DNA from: Fragilariopsis cylindrus CCMP1102 | Lineage: Eukaryota > Bacillariophyta > Bacillariophyceae > Bacillariales > Bacillariaceae | DNA length: 64,000 nt | Reading direction: 5' to 3' | Assembly: GCA_900095095.1 (NCBI GenBank) | Contig: FMBT01000293.1 | Coordinates: 372,001-436,000, forward strand | Shown: positions 35,490 through 45,878 of the stretch, piece by piece | Numbering within the stretch: the first letter of the stretch is position 1 | Layout: every line of letters begins with the position of its first letter | Notes under the pieces: model-generated | Databases searched by the model: none | The model's input: only the letters and a program-made list of their open reading frames with translations | What the model was told of the DNA's origin: nothing | Made by a program: the position numbers and the translations under genes

Positions 35490-36388
35490 TTAAAATGGAA
35501 GATGAATTTCGCCGAAAGTAGGAAGACCTGGAAGTGACGGAAGCGTTGGGAGTGTAACAAAACCTCCTCCTACAAGATTTTGACTGAAACTTACAAATCC
35601 AGCAAATGCAACAACTAGTCCTCCAGCTGGTATTTCTTTGGGTGCAGGAGAAAATGGCGCTGATAATCGTGCAGCATAGACAACACCCATGGCAACACTA
35701 ACGCCCGTTGCAATGAAAGTCCCGTTGATACGCTAGCAGGCTCTCCACTGGTTATCATTGGTCCCGAAATAGCACCTAGAACAACCCCAGAAACGATTGC
35801 CGGAAGGAGTGTTTTCAATCCGTGATCGACGGAAGGACTTTTGGTGAAAGACCAAACTGCCTCAATTAATAATACAATTGCAAGTCCATAATTTTCTTGT
35901 CCTGCCACTAACGCTGTCGTAGTGAGATCAATTATCGGAGCAGAAGGAGGAGGCGTTGGATCATCTCCAATTTTGTCATACATACGACCATTATTTAACG
36001 GTAAAAGTGATTTAAATTGTTTATCAGGGGTGAAGAGTTTAGCAGCATCTTCAGTAGTTTCCGCAAAATTAGGGATGGCGGATTTTACTGCTGAAGGGAT
36101 GTCTACCGAAGGGATGTCTACCGAAGGAATATCAACCGACGGCGTATCAACCGAAGGAATATCAACTGAAGGAATATCAACTGAAGGTGCTGAAGGTGTA
36201 TCAACCGAAGGGATTTCTGCCGAAGGAATTTCTGCCGACGAAGGAATATCATCGTTTTCTGCCTTGACGACGGTAGTAGAAATCGTCGAACGTCGTTGAA
36301 GAGCGAACGACGACGAAAATGCATCAACTGACGATGGGAACAATATCGAGCATGAAGCCAACAAGACCGGAAGGAATACACTTCGCAT
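35490..36388 (-). CDS. Plastid-targeted membrane protein with pentapeptide repeat (one apparent frameshift)
   Basis: Start chosen at 36388, where MRSVFLPVLLASCSILFPSS forms a signal peptide ending VDA-FSSSF, with Phe at +1, as in diatom plastid precursors. Mature residues about 40-90 are an imperfect tandem pentapeptide repeat of the type IPSVD/TPSVD (about 36060-36240 on DNA). A helical part follows: ENYGLAIVLLIEAVWSF and LLPAIVSGVVLGAISGPMIT. A CCC run at 35721-35723 must be one base longer to continue into GTFIATGVSVAMGVVYAARL and GGLVVAFAGFVSFSQNLVGG, giving three to four membrane segments, and the protein ends at 35490. Without the correction it ends after an unlike tail. No family was recognised; envelope or thylakoid location is an inference. 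Confidence 0.7.
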
Positions 36389-37147
36389 GATTAAGGGAAT
36401 GTTAATTATATTTTCGTTTGTTTGCTCTCTGAACAATATATGTTGTCCGCTAGCTTTCAAGGTAGACGATATCGTCTCCTGCAGATGCTCATTGAACGAA
36501 GAATAAAAATGATGTATCCGCCGATCTCAAGATAAATTTTTTCCATTCTTCTTGACTGACTACACGTGTAGTCAAAGTCAATCACGCGCGAGAACAATTT
36601 GGGGTCCAAAACTCTGAAAACTATATTATTTATTTGATCCCCTCTTATAAATTTCAAATCTTAAATGTCTATTGAAAACGGAAATTAATACAGACAACTT
36701 TGGCCGCGGAATCACAAATCAAAATCAGTCACCAAGTCGCTTCTCTTCGCGATTTGTTTCCCTTTGATTAGCGCGAACTTTTAGGGTGGATGATAGGGTT
36801 GGGTGGATGATACTGTAGGGTTGAGTGGAGGTCAAATGGATTAATGGTCAACCCAAAACAAACAGAATCAACCGTAATACAAATACTGGTAGGAGTATAG
36901 ATAGTAAGAAGTAAGAATAGTAATTTGAATGTATATTTATGATAAAAATGTTATATACGAATACGAGTAGTGCTGCGATTTTCCGTATATCGTTGCGATC
37001 CCAGCAGCAACAACGACAACTGATCTTGAACAAGCAAAACAATCATAAAAACAGGAATTGGATAAGAGAGAGAAAGGAGAGTACGTGTATGAACTCATCA
37101 TTTATTCATTATTGTTGTTGTTGTTGTTGCTGTTCTTCGGGTGTAAT
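36389..37147. other. Intergenic region upstream of plastid protein gene
   Basis: No gene is supported. It holds a perfect 18-bp palindrome (36557-36574), a GGGTTGRGTGGATGATA-type short repeat at about 36785-36830, and GTT repeats near 37111-37130 just after the multicopper oxidase stop. Confidence 0.5.
36557..36574. promoter_or_regulatory. 18-bp perfect palindrome with CACGTG core
   Basis: TGACTACACGTGTAGTCA is its own reverse complement and is centred on CACGTG (G-box/E-box). It lies about 170 bp upstream of the plastid protein start at 36388. bZIP or bHLH binding is an inference. Confidence 0.5.
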
Positions 37148-40130
37148 TTAGAGGTAAGACATCATACTAGTTACGATGACTACTGCTGCCATTGTTGTTG
37201 CAATGATACCAGCAGCAGCATTATAACCGGCGTCGTTGTTATTACCAGCTGACGCTGCCTCTGATTCGTCGGCGGCGGCAATAGTTGTTGTATCATCCAT
37301 TGAAGAATTAACAATATTCGATTGGAAGGGGGATTGCAAGTCATTTGCGGAACAATATTGGACACTATCCGTTAATGAACCAATCTTATTGGGACTAACA
37401 ATAACAACAAATCCCATCCCCATTGTTAAATGTGATTCGATATGACAATGGAGGTACCACACACCGGGATTGTTTGCAATAAACCGTATCGCAACCCATG
37501 AATTTTTTAATCCGACTGTCGTATCACGTAATACAGGATTGACTAAATTATAGTTCGGTACGTCCTGTGTTTCATTGTAGGTACCAATCCCACGACCCAC
37601 AACCCAAAAGGAATGGCCATGAAAATGCCATGGATGGAATTCCGACGTACCCTCAATCCCTACTGAATTTTCAATCACAAATTCAGCCACATCACCTTCA
37701 TTTAAGCGAATGACGGAGGTTGCTTGTTGTTGGATATAATACCCCGGTGGAGTAGTATCATCATCATCACCAGGAACAGAATCACCAGCCACAGACTCAA
37801 TCGATCCCGATGAAAAGTTTGTAAATACATTCCAATTTGTATCAAGTTTACGTGGCATATCAACAGTTCCGGTCTAAACAATAATAAGTTTATTCATAAA
37901 ATGGTAACATTAAGTACAAGAACACAAAATATACGAATGGTTTATATAATAATATATTACGTTAGCATATATAAATTTTAAAAAATCGGTTACAAACACA
38001 TACAGTCCCCCAAAAACAACAACAACAACAACGTGCACTTACCAATGGACCCGGTAATGGCCAACCCAATCGTTGTGATTCTTCTACCGCTGAGTATATT
38101 AATGGACTACCTGAGTCGGGATATACAAAACTAATGTTGTTTAATGTCCATACAACTTGACACGTACCACCTCCACCACCCGCACAAGACACACGATCAC
38201 CATACGGTCCACTCTTCGTCGTTGACCATCCTTGTGTTAATGTTAAATGATATCGTGTGACATCCGATTCATTGGCAGACAATGCAGTTCGTTCTGATTC
38301 GTGAGTAGTACGTGTAGTAGTAGTGATATTATCTACTTCTTCTTCACCGGTGGTATGTAAATTTTCAAAAAAAGCGGTAAATACTTGTGTTTGATCGACA
38401 TCATATACAGGATGGGTTGGTTTCTTTTGATTCACATTCGGTAATTGTACATTAGCTGTTGAATTCGCATAACTTAATACCCAATTCCCTTCTGGCATAT
38501 TTGATAGTGGTCGTCCAGCAACCAATGATTGCATCCAAAAGTTTTCTTCACCGTCATCATCATTCTCGCCTTGATCGGCATACACAATGACAGAATATCG
38601 TTGTCCGGGTGCAATTGTTAAGTTCTGGACGGTGTATGGAACAACATTGGTTCCGTCTACTTCTACAATTGTCATATTGTGTTGATTTATTGCTAAATTC
38701 TGCATCACAAGACCACCACCATTCACAACACGAAATCGATACGTCTTTCCCTGTTCGACTAATATAGATGGTGTCCATTGTAATGTATCCGAACATGAAT
38801 CTAAACAAATATGAGACGACGATAATGTACCAATACATTGATCATTACATATTTCTAATCCATTTTTATTAACTCCAAATACAGTGTCATCTTCTGTCAC
38901 AACCTCATAATCAGCAAGACAATCAGTCAAACATTTCGAAAATGGTTGTTGTCCTGTAAAGTTGGTACAATATTTAGATAATCCTTTTCCATTTAATAAT
39001 AATGATGCTGGATTACCTATCCAATTCAATGATTCCGATGCCAATCCAGCTTCTCGTTGCAACGATGTATCATCAAAATAATCCATTAAGAACAACATTT
39101 GTTCTTCGACATCATCAACAGATAAATTTAATTCTTCATAGAATGGTTCGGGTACCTTGGGATGAATCACAATCGGTCCTGCAATACCATCGGTAGCTGT
39201 CATCCCTTGATGAGAATGCCAATAATGTGTACCCTGTTGTAGTATGTAGGATGTAGTACGTACGAATAATAAAGGGATCGGGTGAAATAATTGACAGAGA
39301 TCAGTACAAAAGAATGAGAATACAAAAATAGAAGAAAAGCTCCCTACATATACTAGTAATTCATTATTCATTTCATTATTCGAAAATAATAATAATAAAC
39401 ACGTAACGTAACGTAATACGTAATACGTAATACGTAATACGTAATACTACGTACCGCTGGGTAGGCAATAAATTCATATGTTTGTGATTCAAATGGTGAT
39501 AGTGAACATTGTGTAATTTGTGATGTACCATCATTCCAAACCGTACCCCGTTGATGCAATCCATGCCAATGTACAGTCGTTGCCATAATTTCATTCTTGT
39601 TGGTAATTGTAATACGAATTGTATCACCTTCTTGAGCTTCAATCAAAGGTCCTGGCAATGTTGGTGTGTCGATACATTCATTAGCGAAATTACTATAATC
39701 ATAGTTGTCACCACAATCCTCAGTACCATCAGTATCGTTCGATGAATAATTGGCAGCTAAAAATAACCATCGACGTTCGGCCCAAATATCGGAACTATAC
39801 AGAGCACAGTATAACAGTATTAACAGTTTACGGTATTATTCGAGAGAGAATTAGTCAATTAAATTAGATTAAATTAGATTAAATTAAACAAAACTGTATG
39901 TATGAGAAGGAAGGAAGGACCGAAAAGTAGTGAAAACAAAATCAAAATAAATAGATATATAACACTCAATAAACTTACCAATCTGGTGAAAGTCCTGAAT
40001 CAATTCCTTCTACAATAGGTTTTTGACCTAACCTCTGTACTAATGCCATATTATATTCCACAACAGCACCCGACACAAAAATTGATGATGACGATGACGA
40101 TGATGAGGATGATAGCATCAATACAAGTAG

Positions 40131-40161
<31 letters not shown>

Positions 40162-40340
40162 GAAGTCGTCAAAAATGCAGCTGCTGCAGCTGCTGTGACG
40201 GGAATATTAAGGGAGGATGATCGATTGTTATGCATGCGCATTTTGAAAGAGTTTTTCTGTTCGATCCAAGTCAGATTCCGATTTGATTCAGATACCGTCT
40301 TCAGTTTAATTATTGTAGTTTGATCAGTCAGCAGGACCAT
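37148..40340 (-). CDS. Multicopper oxidase (laccase/ascorbate oxidase/ferroxidase-like), membrane- or GPI-anchored
   Basis: Four exons: 40340-39979, 39794-39455, 39233-38043 and 37873-37148. Copper sites are complete: HWHG in exon 2, GTHYWHSHQG at the start of exon 3, and HPWHFHGHSFWVVG and VWYLHCHIESHLTMGMG in exon 4. The residue at the axial type-1 position is Met, as in ascorbate oxidase, not Leu/Phe of high-potential laccases. Cys-rich inserts occur in the middle domain. The C-terminus ends in a hydrophobic helix (IIATTMAAVVIVTSMMSYL), which could be a GPI signal or membrane anchor. The N-terminus has a hydrophobic signal segment containing ten Met in a row. An internal ATG at 40241 is a likelier start, because the ATG at 40340 lies inside the repeat element at 40334-40811. 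Substrate is unknown; ferroxidase in iron uptake is one possibility. Confidence 0.9.
39400..39453. repeat. TACGTAA tandem repeat inside multicopper oxidase intron 2
   Basis: ACGTAATACGTA-type units are repeated about six times at the 5' end of the intron (transcribed right to left), beginning right at its donor. Confidence 0.85.
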
Positions 40341-40811
40341 CTTCCGCTCGGCGAATTAAAAAAATTATTGCACATTACAAATATTCCCCTGGTACCCTTA
40401 CTCGCGCGTACAACACAAACACGACTTTCACTGGACCGGGCAATAATTGACTTGCAAATATATGCTTAATGATTTTTCATTAGGCTTAATGATTTTTCAT
40501 TAAGCTTAATGATTGCTTAATGAGCTTAATGATTTTTATTTAGCTTAATGATCATTTAGATTATCGCGAAAAATGCCGCGCTTTTTTTTTTTTGCTTAAT
40601 GATTTTTCTTTAGCTTAATGATTTTTCATTAAGCTTAATGATTGCTTAATGAGCTTAATGACTGCTTAATGATCTTAATGATTTTTCATTAAGCTTAATT
40701 TTTGCCTGGTCCAGCGATCATTCAAGTCTAGAATCGCGCGCGACTTCGGTTGCTAGGGGAATATTAATAATTTTTAATAATTTTTTTAATTCCCCGAGCG
40801 GAAGATGGTCC
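40334..40811. mobile_element. Non-autonomous inverted-repeat (foldback/MITE-like) element
   Basis: The ends 40334-40369 and 40776-40811 are inverted copies of each other with one mismatch in 36 bases, beginning GGACCATCTTCCGCTCGG. Weaker inverted similarity continues inward to about 40452 and 40696: CCCCT.G, CTCGCGCG and CTGGACC.GGCAA.AATT recur in order. The centre (about 40462-40695) is an array of GCTTAATGATTTTTCATTAA-like units, themselves partly palindromic. There is no ORF. Flanks GCAGG and CCAGG may be remnants of a target duplication, but this is unclear. It sits at the 5' end of the multicopper oxidase gene. Confidence 0.75.
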
Positions 40812-40979
40812 AGGTTAAATCACAAAGTACAGTCGTTTTCGCTTTCGCTTCTGCGGTTGAAAAGATTTTCAAATCCAAAAAAACAATATCAGAAAATAAA
40901 TCTAGCGAACATAATAACAGACAAAACATTTGCGGGGGGCATATAAAATTGTGTATCGCTTAAATTTTTTATTTTTAAC

Positions 40980-41062
40980 AAATTTTTCAGATTAATTAGG
41001 AAAAATTCAAAAAAATTCAGATTAATTAAGAAAAACTAAAAAAATTCAGATTAATTATAATT
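40980..41062. repeat. About 30-bp tandem repeat, three copies
   Basis: The unit AAAAATTCAGATTAATTA plus an A-rich linker is repeated three times with small differences. Confidence 0.75.
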
Positions 41063-41248
41063 TAGAGTAGGTGGGCATATATCATCCCCCTTTTTCGGCG
41101 AAATAATTTAACCATGGTCGCGCGTGTTTCAACTTTTTCCACGATTGAATTTTTCAGACCTGCCGCTCGATCCTGCCTCTTATAAATTTCAATTTCAATT
41201 TGTGTATTGAAAAGATTCTTTAGCGCGGATTATCTGTTTGTTGCGACG

Positions 41249-41274
41249 ATGTCGTCATATCGATATGACGACAT
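41249..41274. promoter_or_regulatory. 26-bp perfect palindrome in promoter
   Basis: The sequence from 41249 to 41274 equals its own reverse complement. It begins ATGTCGTCATAT and is centred on ATCGAT, so it contains two inverted TGACGACAT/ATGTCGTCA half-sites. It ends 83 bp before the ATG at 41358. TGACG is a common bZIP half-site; a regulatory role is inferred. Confidence 0.55.
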
Positions 41275-41357
41275 TATCGTTCGCCGACACACCCATTCAA
41301 GAACAAACAACAGACGGATAACAATCGATAACGAGGTACAATACTATACCTGGTACT

Positions 41358-42855
41358 ATGAAAGATGACAGCGACGCCGTTAACGACAGTCAGGTTGCCA
41401 TTACGAAGACGAAGAAGACGACGACGGATGCAGTAGCAACAACGGCAGCGGCAGTAACGACAGCGGCAGATGAAACAACAACGCCAGGTGAAATAGTAGA
41501 AGATGAGATAAAAGAGCCAATTGAATATAATCCTCGATGGATGGGATATACATTAATTGCTTGCTGTTCACTTCTGAATTATATTTGTATATCAACAATT
41601 CCATCAGAACGTACTAGTAGGGATGCACTTGTTGGTGACGACAGTACTACCAGAAGGAATGATAGATTAGGTGCTTGGCCAGCAGTCTTTGGTGTGATAA
41701 CATTTTTAATTCCTGCTCTTATTTTAATTCAAGATCGATCACAATCTCAATTTACATTCATTAAACAATTTCATTATACTAAAGTCAAACAAGGTTATTT
41801 TGAGGGTGCCATACTTTTATTTATGGTATTATGGTGGATAATTGGTGCTGCTATTATAACTAAACCAGGTGGTATTGCTTATCAAGCATCTAATATATAT
41901 GTAAGTTCATGCTTTTGTTGTTGTCTTCCTTTTTTATAATTCTTGTGTATACTTGTGTGTATAAATATTTTTTGTACCTCTAACTAAACTCTATTTTGTT
42001 TTGTTCATTCAATTTTCGTGTATACACGCTCGTACTGTACGTACCGGCGTGTAGTATTCATCATGGATGACATTGTTCCTTTGTATATATACACTGAATT
42101 TATGGAGTGGTCCATCCGATAAAGACATACTGTCTGTCAATGAAATTGTTGGTGTTTCCTATACATTAAAAAGTTGGTGGATACTTTTTTTAAGTTCATG
42201 TGTCGTATTTGGTTGTTCAATACATTTACATATTCGGATTAGTTACTATTCAGACAATCAACCAGATACACTATTTGCTATTACCTTAGGTTTAGTATCA
42301 ATGATTATATCATTATTTCATATATTAGTTCATTACAATGTCTTTACTGACAATAACAACAACAATAACACAACAGGTGGTAGTACTAGTACTAGTACTA
42401 TGATGTCAATGAATATTCAAGAAGGTGGTTTATTTGAACTATTATGTAGTTTCTTTTTAATTCTTATATGGATAATTGGTGTTGCCATATTAACCGCTGA
42501 TAATGGAATAGGAGCAACAATGGAAGGTAGTGAATGTAAAACTGATTTTAGTTCTGGTGAAACGTGGAACTCACCATCTTATAGTACTACTGATTCAAAT
42601 TGTACTATTATTTTGTATTATGAAAATTCACAAGGACTAGTATCAAATTATACTGTACCGTGTGCAGAATTACCAAGAGATATACCTGGTAGTAATTTAT
42701 ATTATGGTGCTTGGATATGTTTACTATCATCCATTGATATTTCTTTAAAATGGAAGGCAGCACAGGCACTACGATTTGCATCTCAATCCCAAACACATGT
42801 AGCAGCACAAGAAACAACAACAACAACAGGTGTGCAACAACCAGCAGGGCAGTAA
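41358..42855 (+). CDS. Eight-helix membrane protein with internal duplication, unknown
   Basis: Two exons, 41358-41900 and 42055-42855, joining ASNIY to SSWMTLFLCIYTLNLW. A Thr/Ala-rich cytosolic N-terminus precedes four membrane segments (GYTLIACCSLLNYICIST; AVFGVITFLIPALILIQ; GAILLFMVLWWIIGAAIIT; the fourth crossing the intron), then four more (WWILFLSSCVVFGCSIHLHI; FAITLGLVSMIISLFHILV; LFELLCSFFLILIWIIGVAI; and a last one near GAWICLLSSIDISL). The blocks WWIIGAAIITKPGGI and IWIIGVAILTADNGI suggest an ancient duplication of a four-helix, MARVEL-like unit. The last loop carries paired Cys and N-glycosylation sequons, indicating a lumenal or outside location. No named family can be assigned with confidence. 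Confidence 0.72.
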
Positions 42856-43141
42856 CAACAACAACAACAACAACAAATAGAAGAGCAATAACGAAAAGGA
42901 AATTCTTTACAACAACAATTTTTGTTTCTCAAGAAAAAAAGCATTCAAAATATACTATTATCTGTGCCTCTAAAAATTAGTTCAGTTTTCTAAAGAATGA
43001 ATTCTTCTAAATATGAATCTGAACGATAATCGACATAACACACACTATCAGAGATCTTGAATGGTGAATGTTTCTCTTCCTTCACTATTAGAAAACTCCC
43101 GACTTTTTTTCGTTTTTTGTTGGCTAGTGAACTTTCTATTG

Positions 43142-45495
43142 TTATGTGATGTTGTTTGGTGCAGCACTAAACCATTGAACATGACCAACTCTAGTGGACT
43201 CTAGTAGTCCTTTCCAAGTTTCTTCATTATCAGAGGACCATCCGACGCTTGACCTTGAATCTCGGCAAGCTCCTCTCCGTTTGAACATATCTTTAGCTGT
43301 CTGTAGTTCCCCTTGAATAGCAACCATTAGCACGCACTTCGAAGGCAACTTTTCTACGATATCAGTCTAAAAACAATAGAAGAATAGAGTGAGTGACAAA
43401 TTTATTTTTGTGTCATTTGAAAAATTGCAGTATTCTCATAAGATCCAAAACTCACCACCATTGACTTAAATATTTCAAGAGACGCGTCTGTACCAGAGGT
43501 AGTGTCAGGATCGTTTTTCAGCACAATTTTTGACCAAACCAACTGCGCCTTACGACGACCAGTGATCCATGAAAGCATTGCCTTTTTGCAATCATTTGGA
43601 GAATCATAACTCAAGGCATGTGCGGCATTTGGGTTGTTGGTAATATGTGCTTCAAGCCAGGGGTTCGGGCCTATAAAGACAGTAGTACTTTTGGTCACGA
43701 ATTGTTTCTGGAGCAACGACTGTCGATCATCGTCACTGCAACCAGGAACTCGCAAATCATCCCCCAGTACAGCCTTCAGGAGAGCAAGATCTAAGGCAGC
43801 TTGAGCATCCTCCTCGCTGCAATGGGACCCACCTTGAATTTTTCTCTTTAACAATAAACCGGATAGGTGACGTAACGAAAATTTGAATCGTCTCATCTTA
43901 TCTGTTCGACTAAAGACCATCGATGTATCAACGACTCGAGGGTGAATATAATGCAATGCCTTCAAATCATTTTCCAACGAATGTCCGACTAGAATATCAT
44001 TTGGTGTTAAATAACCTGCCAATGCGTATTGAACTTGTTCTATTCTTGTAGAAATAGGTTTCAGCAAATTAGGTGTAATCCCAGAATACTTCGTTACATA
44101 ATCGACTATTCGATTATGTGGAAGTACTAGGCAATCTAACAATACGGTCGTTTTGGCACAATCTTTCGGACCAACGAATTCATCAAATTGTATAAGAGTG
44201 ACCCGAGCTAGTTCTGACCCCACTGTTGTCATGACCATTTCACAATCTAGTCCGAGCACACGAATTGGGCTTTTACCATCATTGGCAACGTCGTTATCTG
44301 TTGTTGTCGTTTTGTTGTTGTCGAATTGATTCGTTGAAGAGGTAGATATCGGAGTACTAATGTATGGAGTTTCGTCCTCTTCCTTTTGATCTTGTACACG
44401 TACCCCAAATGTTTCGACAAACTTCATCGCCGTTTCTAATGAGATACTATCAGGGGACTCTAACTTGTCTGTTCTGAGGTCGACTTTAGTGTCGTTAGAT
44501 ATTGTCGTTTTTTCAGATAACGGTGACAGCGGCGTCGGATAGCCTTGAGCAATACAGTCCTTTGATGAAAGTACCATCGTTTCTAAGCGCTCAATGAGAT
44601 CTTTCATTGATGGAATAATATCGCTATTATTATTCTTTCCGATATTCGGCTTTTTTTTGTCCTTTTTTATGTTCGAAAAGTATAATAGACTTTCTGACAT
44701 TGATTTAGGCATGTATCCTTGAAACCACTTAGTTGCGATCCCGACTTGAGTGTGTGGATAGCAATGATCTTTCGTAGTAGTGCTGTCTAGAGGAATGTCA
44801 CTATTTTCAGTTTTCAGAGTTTTATCACTTCTTACTTTACTACATGATTCCAAAAAAAGTGAATACGATTCGATCTTATCGTGAGGAACGTGAATCTCCA
44901 ATACAGCCACTTGTTCACACGTTGCAGGATTATGTATTGAAGCCCAATGGGGTATCGTAATGGTATCATTTTCCGCGTCTGCGTTTCCTCCTCCACTGTT
45001 ATTGTCATCTCTACGTCGTTTCTTCGATGAAGAAGAATTGTGTGTTTGCTGTTTTCCTCCGTTAATTTTTTGTTGCAAGAGCCACGCCAACAGATCCCTA
45101 TGATGTACTCCTTCTACCTTCTTAATATCTGAAGTTTTCTTTCGCAAATTGATCGATGGATAAGCTAATGGGTAGCAGTACGTGGTAGGATTCGATGGAG
45201 TGTCTTCTTTTGCGTCAACTTTTATCACAATAGAAGAGCTGACATCGTTCTTGTTACTAGCGCAAATCGGTCGCGTATTGTACTCTGTATTTCTATCGAC
45301 TAGGACTTGGTATTCCTCGTGTTCCATTTGGGTCAACAGACCTGATCGTTCACCGTCGTTATGAAAATTTTCGACACGGTTCTTCAATTTCTTCAATTTT
45401 TTTCTGTCAATTTTTGACATTGGCGTTGGCGTTGGCGTTGGCGTTGATGTTGAAGGCGTTGGTTCCGATTTCGGTTCAGTCATTGTTGCTGTCAT
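43142..45495 (-). CDS. REXO-type DEDDh 3'-5' RNA exonuclease
   Basis: Two exons: 45495-43456 and 43366-43142; the 89-bp intron joins FKSMV to TDIVEKLPSK in phase. About 750 residues. The exonuclease domain starts near residue 415 with IRVLGLDCEMV (motif I, D and E), continues through YSGITPNLLKPI, and has DILVGHSLENDLKALHYIHP (motif II) and GGSHCSEEDAQAALDLALLK (motif III, H and D). This DCEM and GHSLENDL pattern is that of REXO1/REX1/REX3/REX4 proteins, which trim 3' ends of rRNA, snRNA or RNase P/MRP RNA. The N-terminal half contains KKLKKLKNRVENF and a conserved middle block (HRDLLAWLLQQ, ATCEQVAVLEI). Presumed nuclear. It shares a 383-bp divergent promoter region with WDR6. Confidence 0.88.
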
Positions 45496-45878
45496 TATCG
45501 CTTATAGAGATCGATCGCTCATATATGATCGAATGAACTTCGAACTTGACTTGTGATGTCTACAAGAGTTTGTAAAGTACAGTACAGCATTCAGCATTTA
45601 GCATTCAGTAATATATACGGTAATTGAAAAAAATTGCCTTTGTTGGTGGTTGTGAAAAGCAAGATTTGGTCGCGCCGGGACTCAGTCTGCCAGCTGTCCT
45701 TCGTATGCGGAGGACCCTGAACTTTAAAACAACAACAAAAAATAGAAAACTAACCATCACACATCACATTATCATCGGCTAATATATAACCATAACGTTA
45801 CATATTGCATACTTGCATTGAAACAGCAATCCTAGTACCCTCGCACTTGCTATAGCGTAGCTTTAGTACCAATTCACA
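45496..45878. promoter_or_regulatory. Divergent promoter region between REXO and WDR6 genes
   Basis: 383 bp between two start codons pointing apart, with no ORF. It includes CAGTACAGCATTCAGCATTT-type short direct repeats near 45583-45608. Transcription starts cannot be placed by eye. Confidence 0.5.

Larger units (their letters stand above)
40812..41357. other. Intergenic region with 30-bp repeats and a long palindrome
   Basis: No gene was recognised. It contains three copies of TTCAGATTAATTA spaced by about 30 bases (from 40986, 41016 and 41045) and a 26-bp perfect palindrome at 41249-41274. It is the presumed promoter of the membrane protein gene starting at 41358. Confidence 0.5.

Noticed and set aside
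39400-39453. Possible CRISPR-like or satellite array
   Set aside because: The TACGTAA units are directly adjacent with no spacers and lie within a GT-AG intron, so it is a simple microsatellite.
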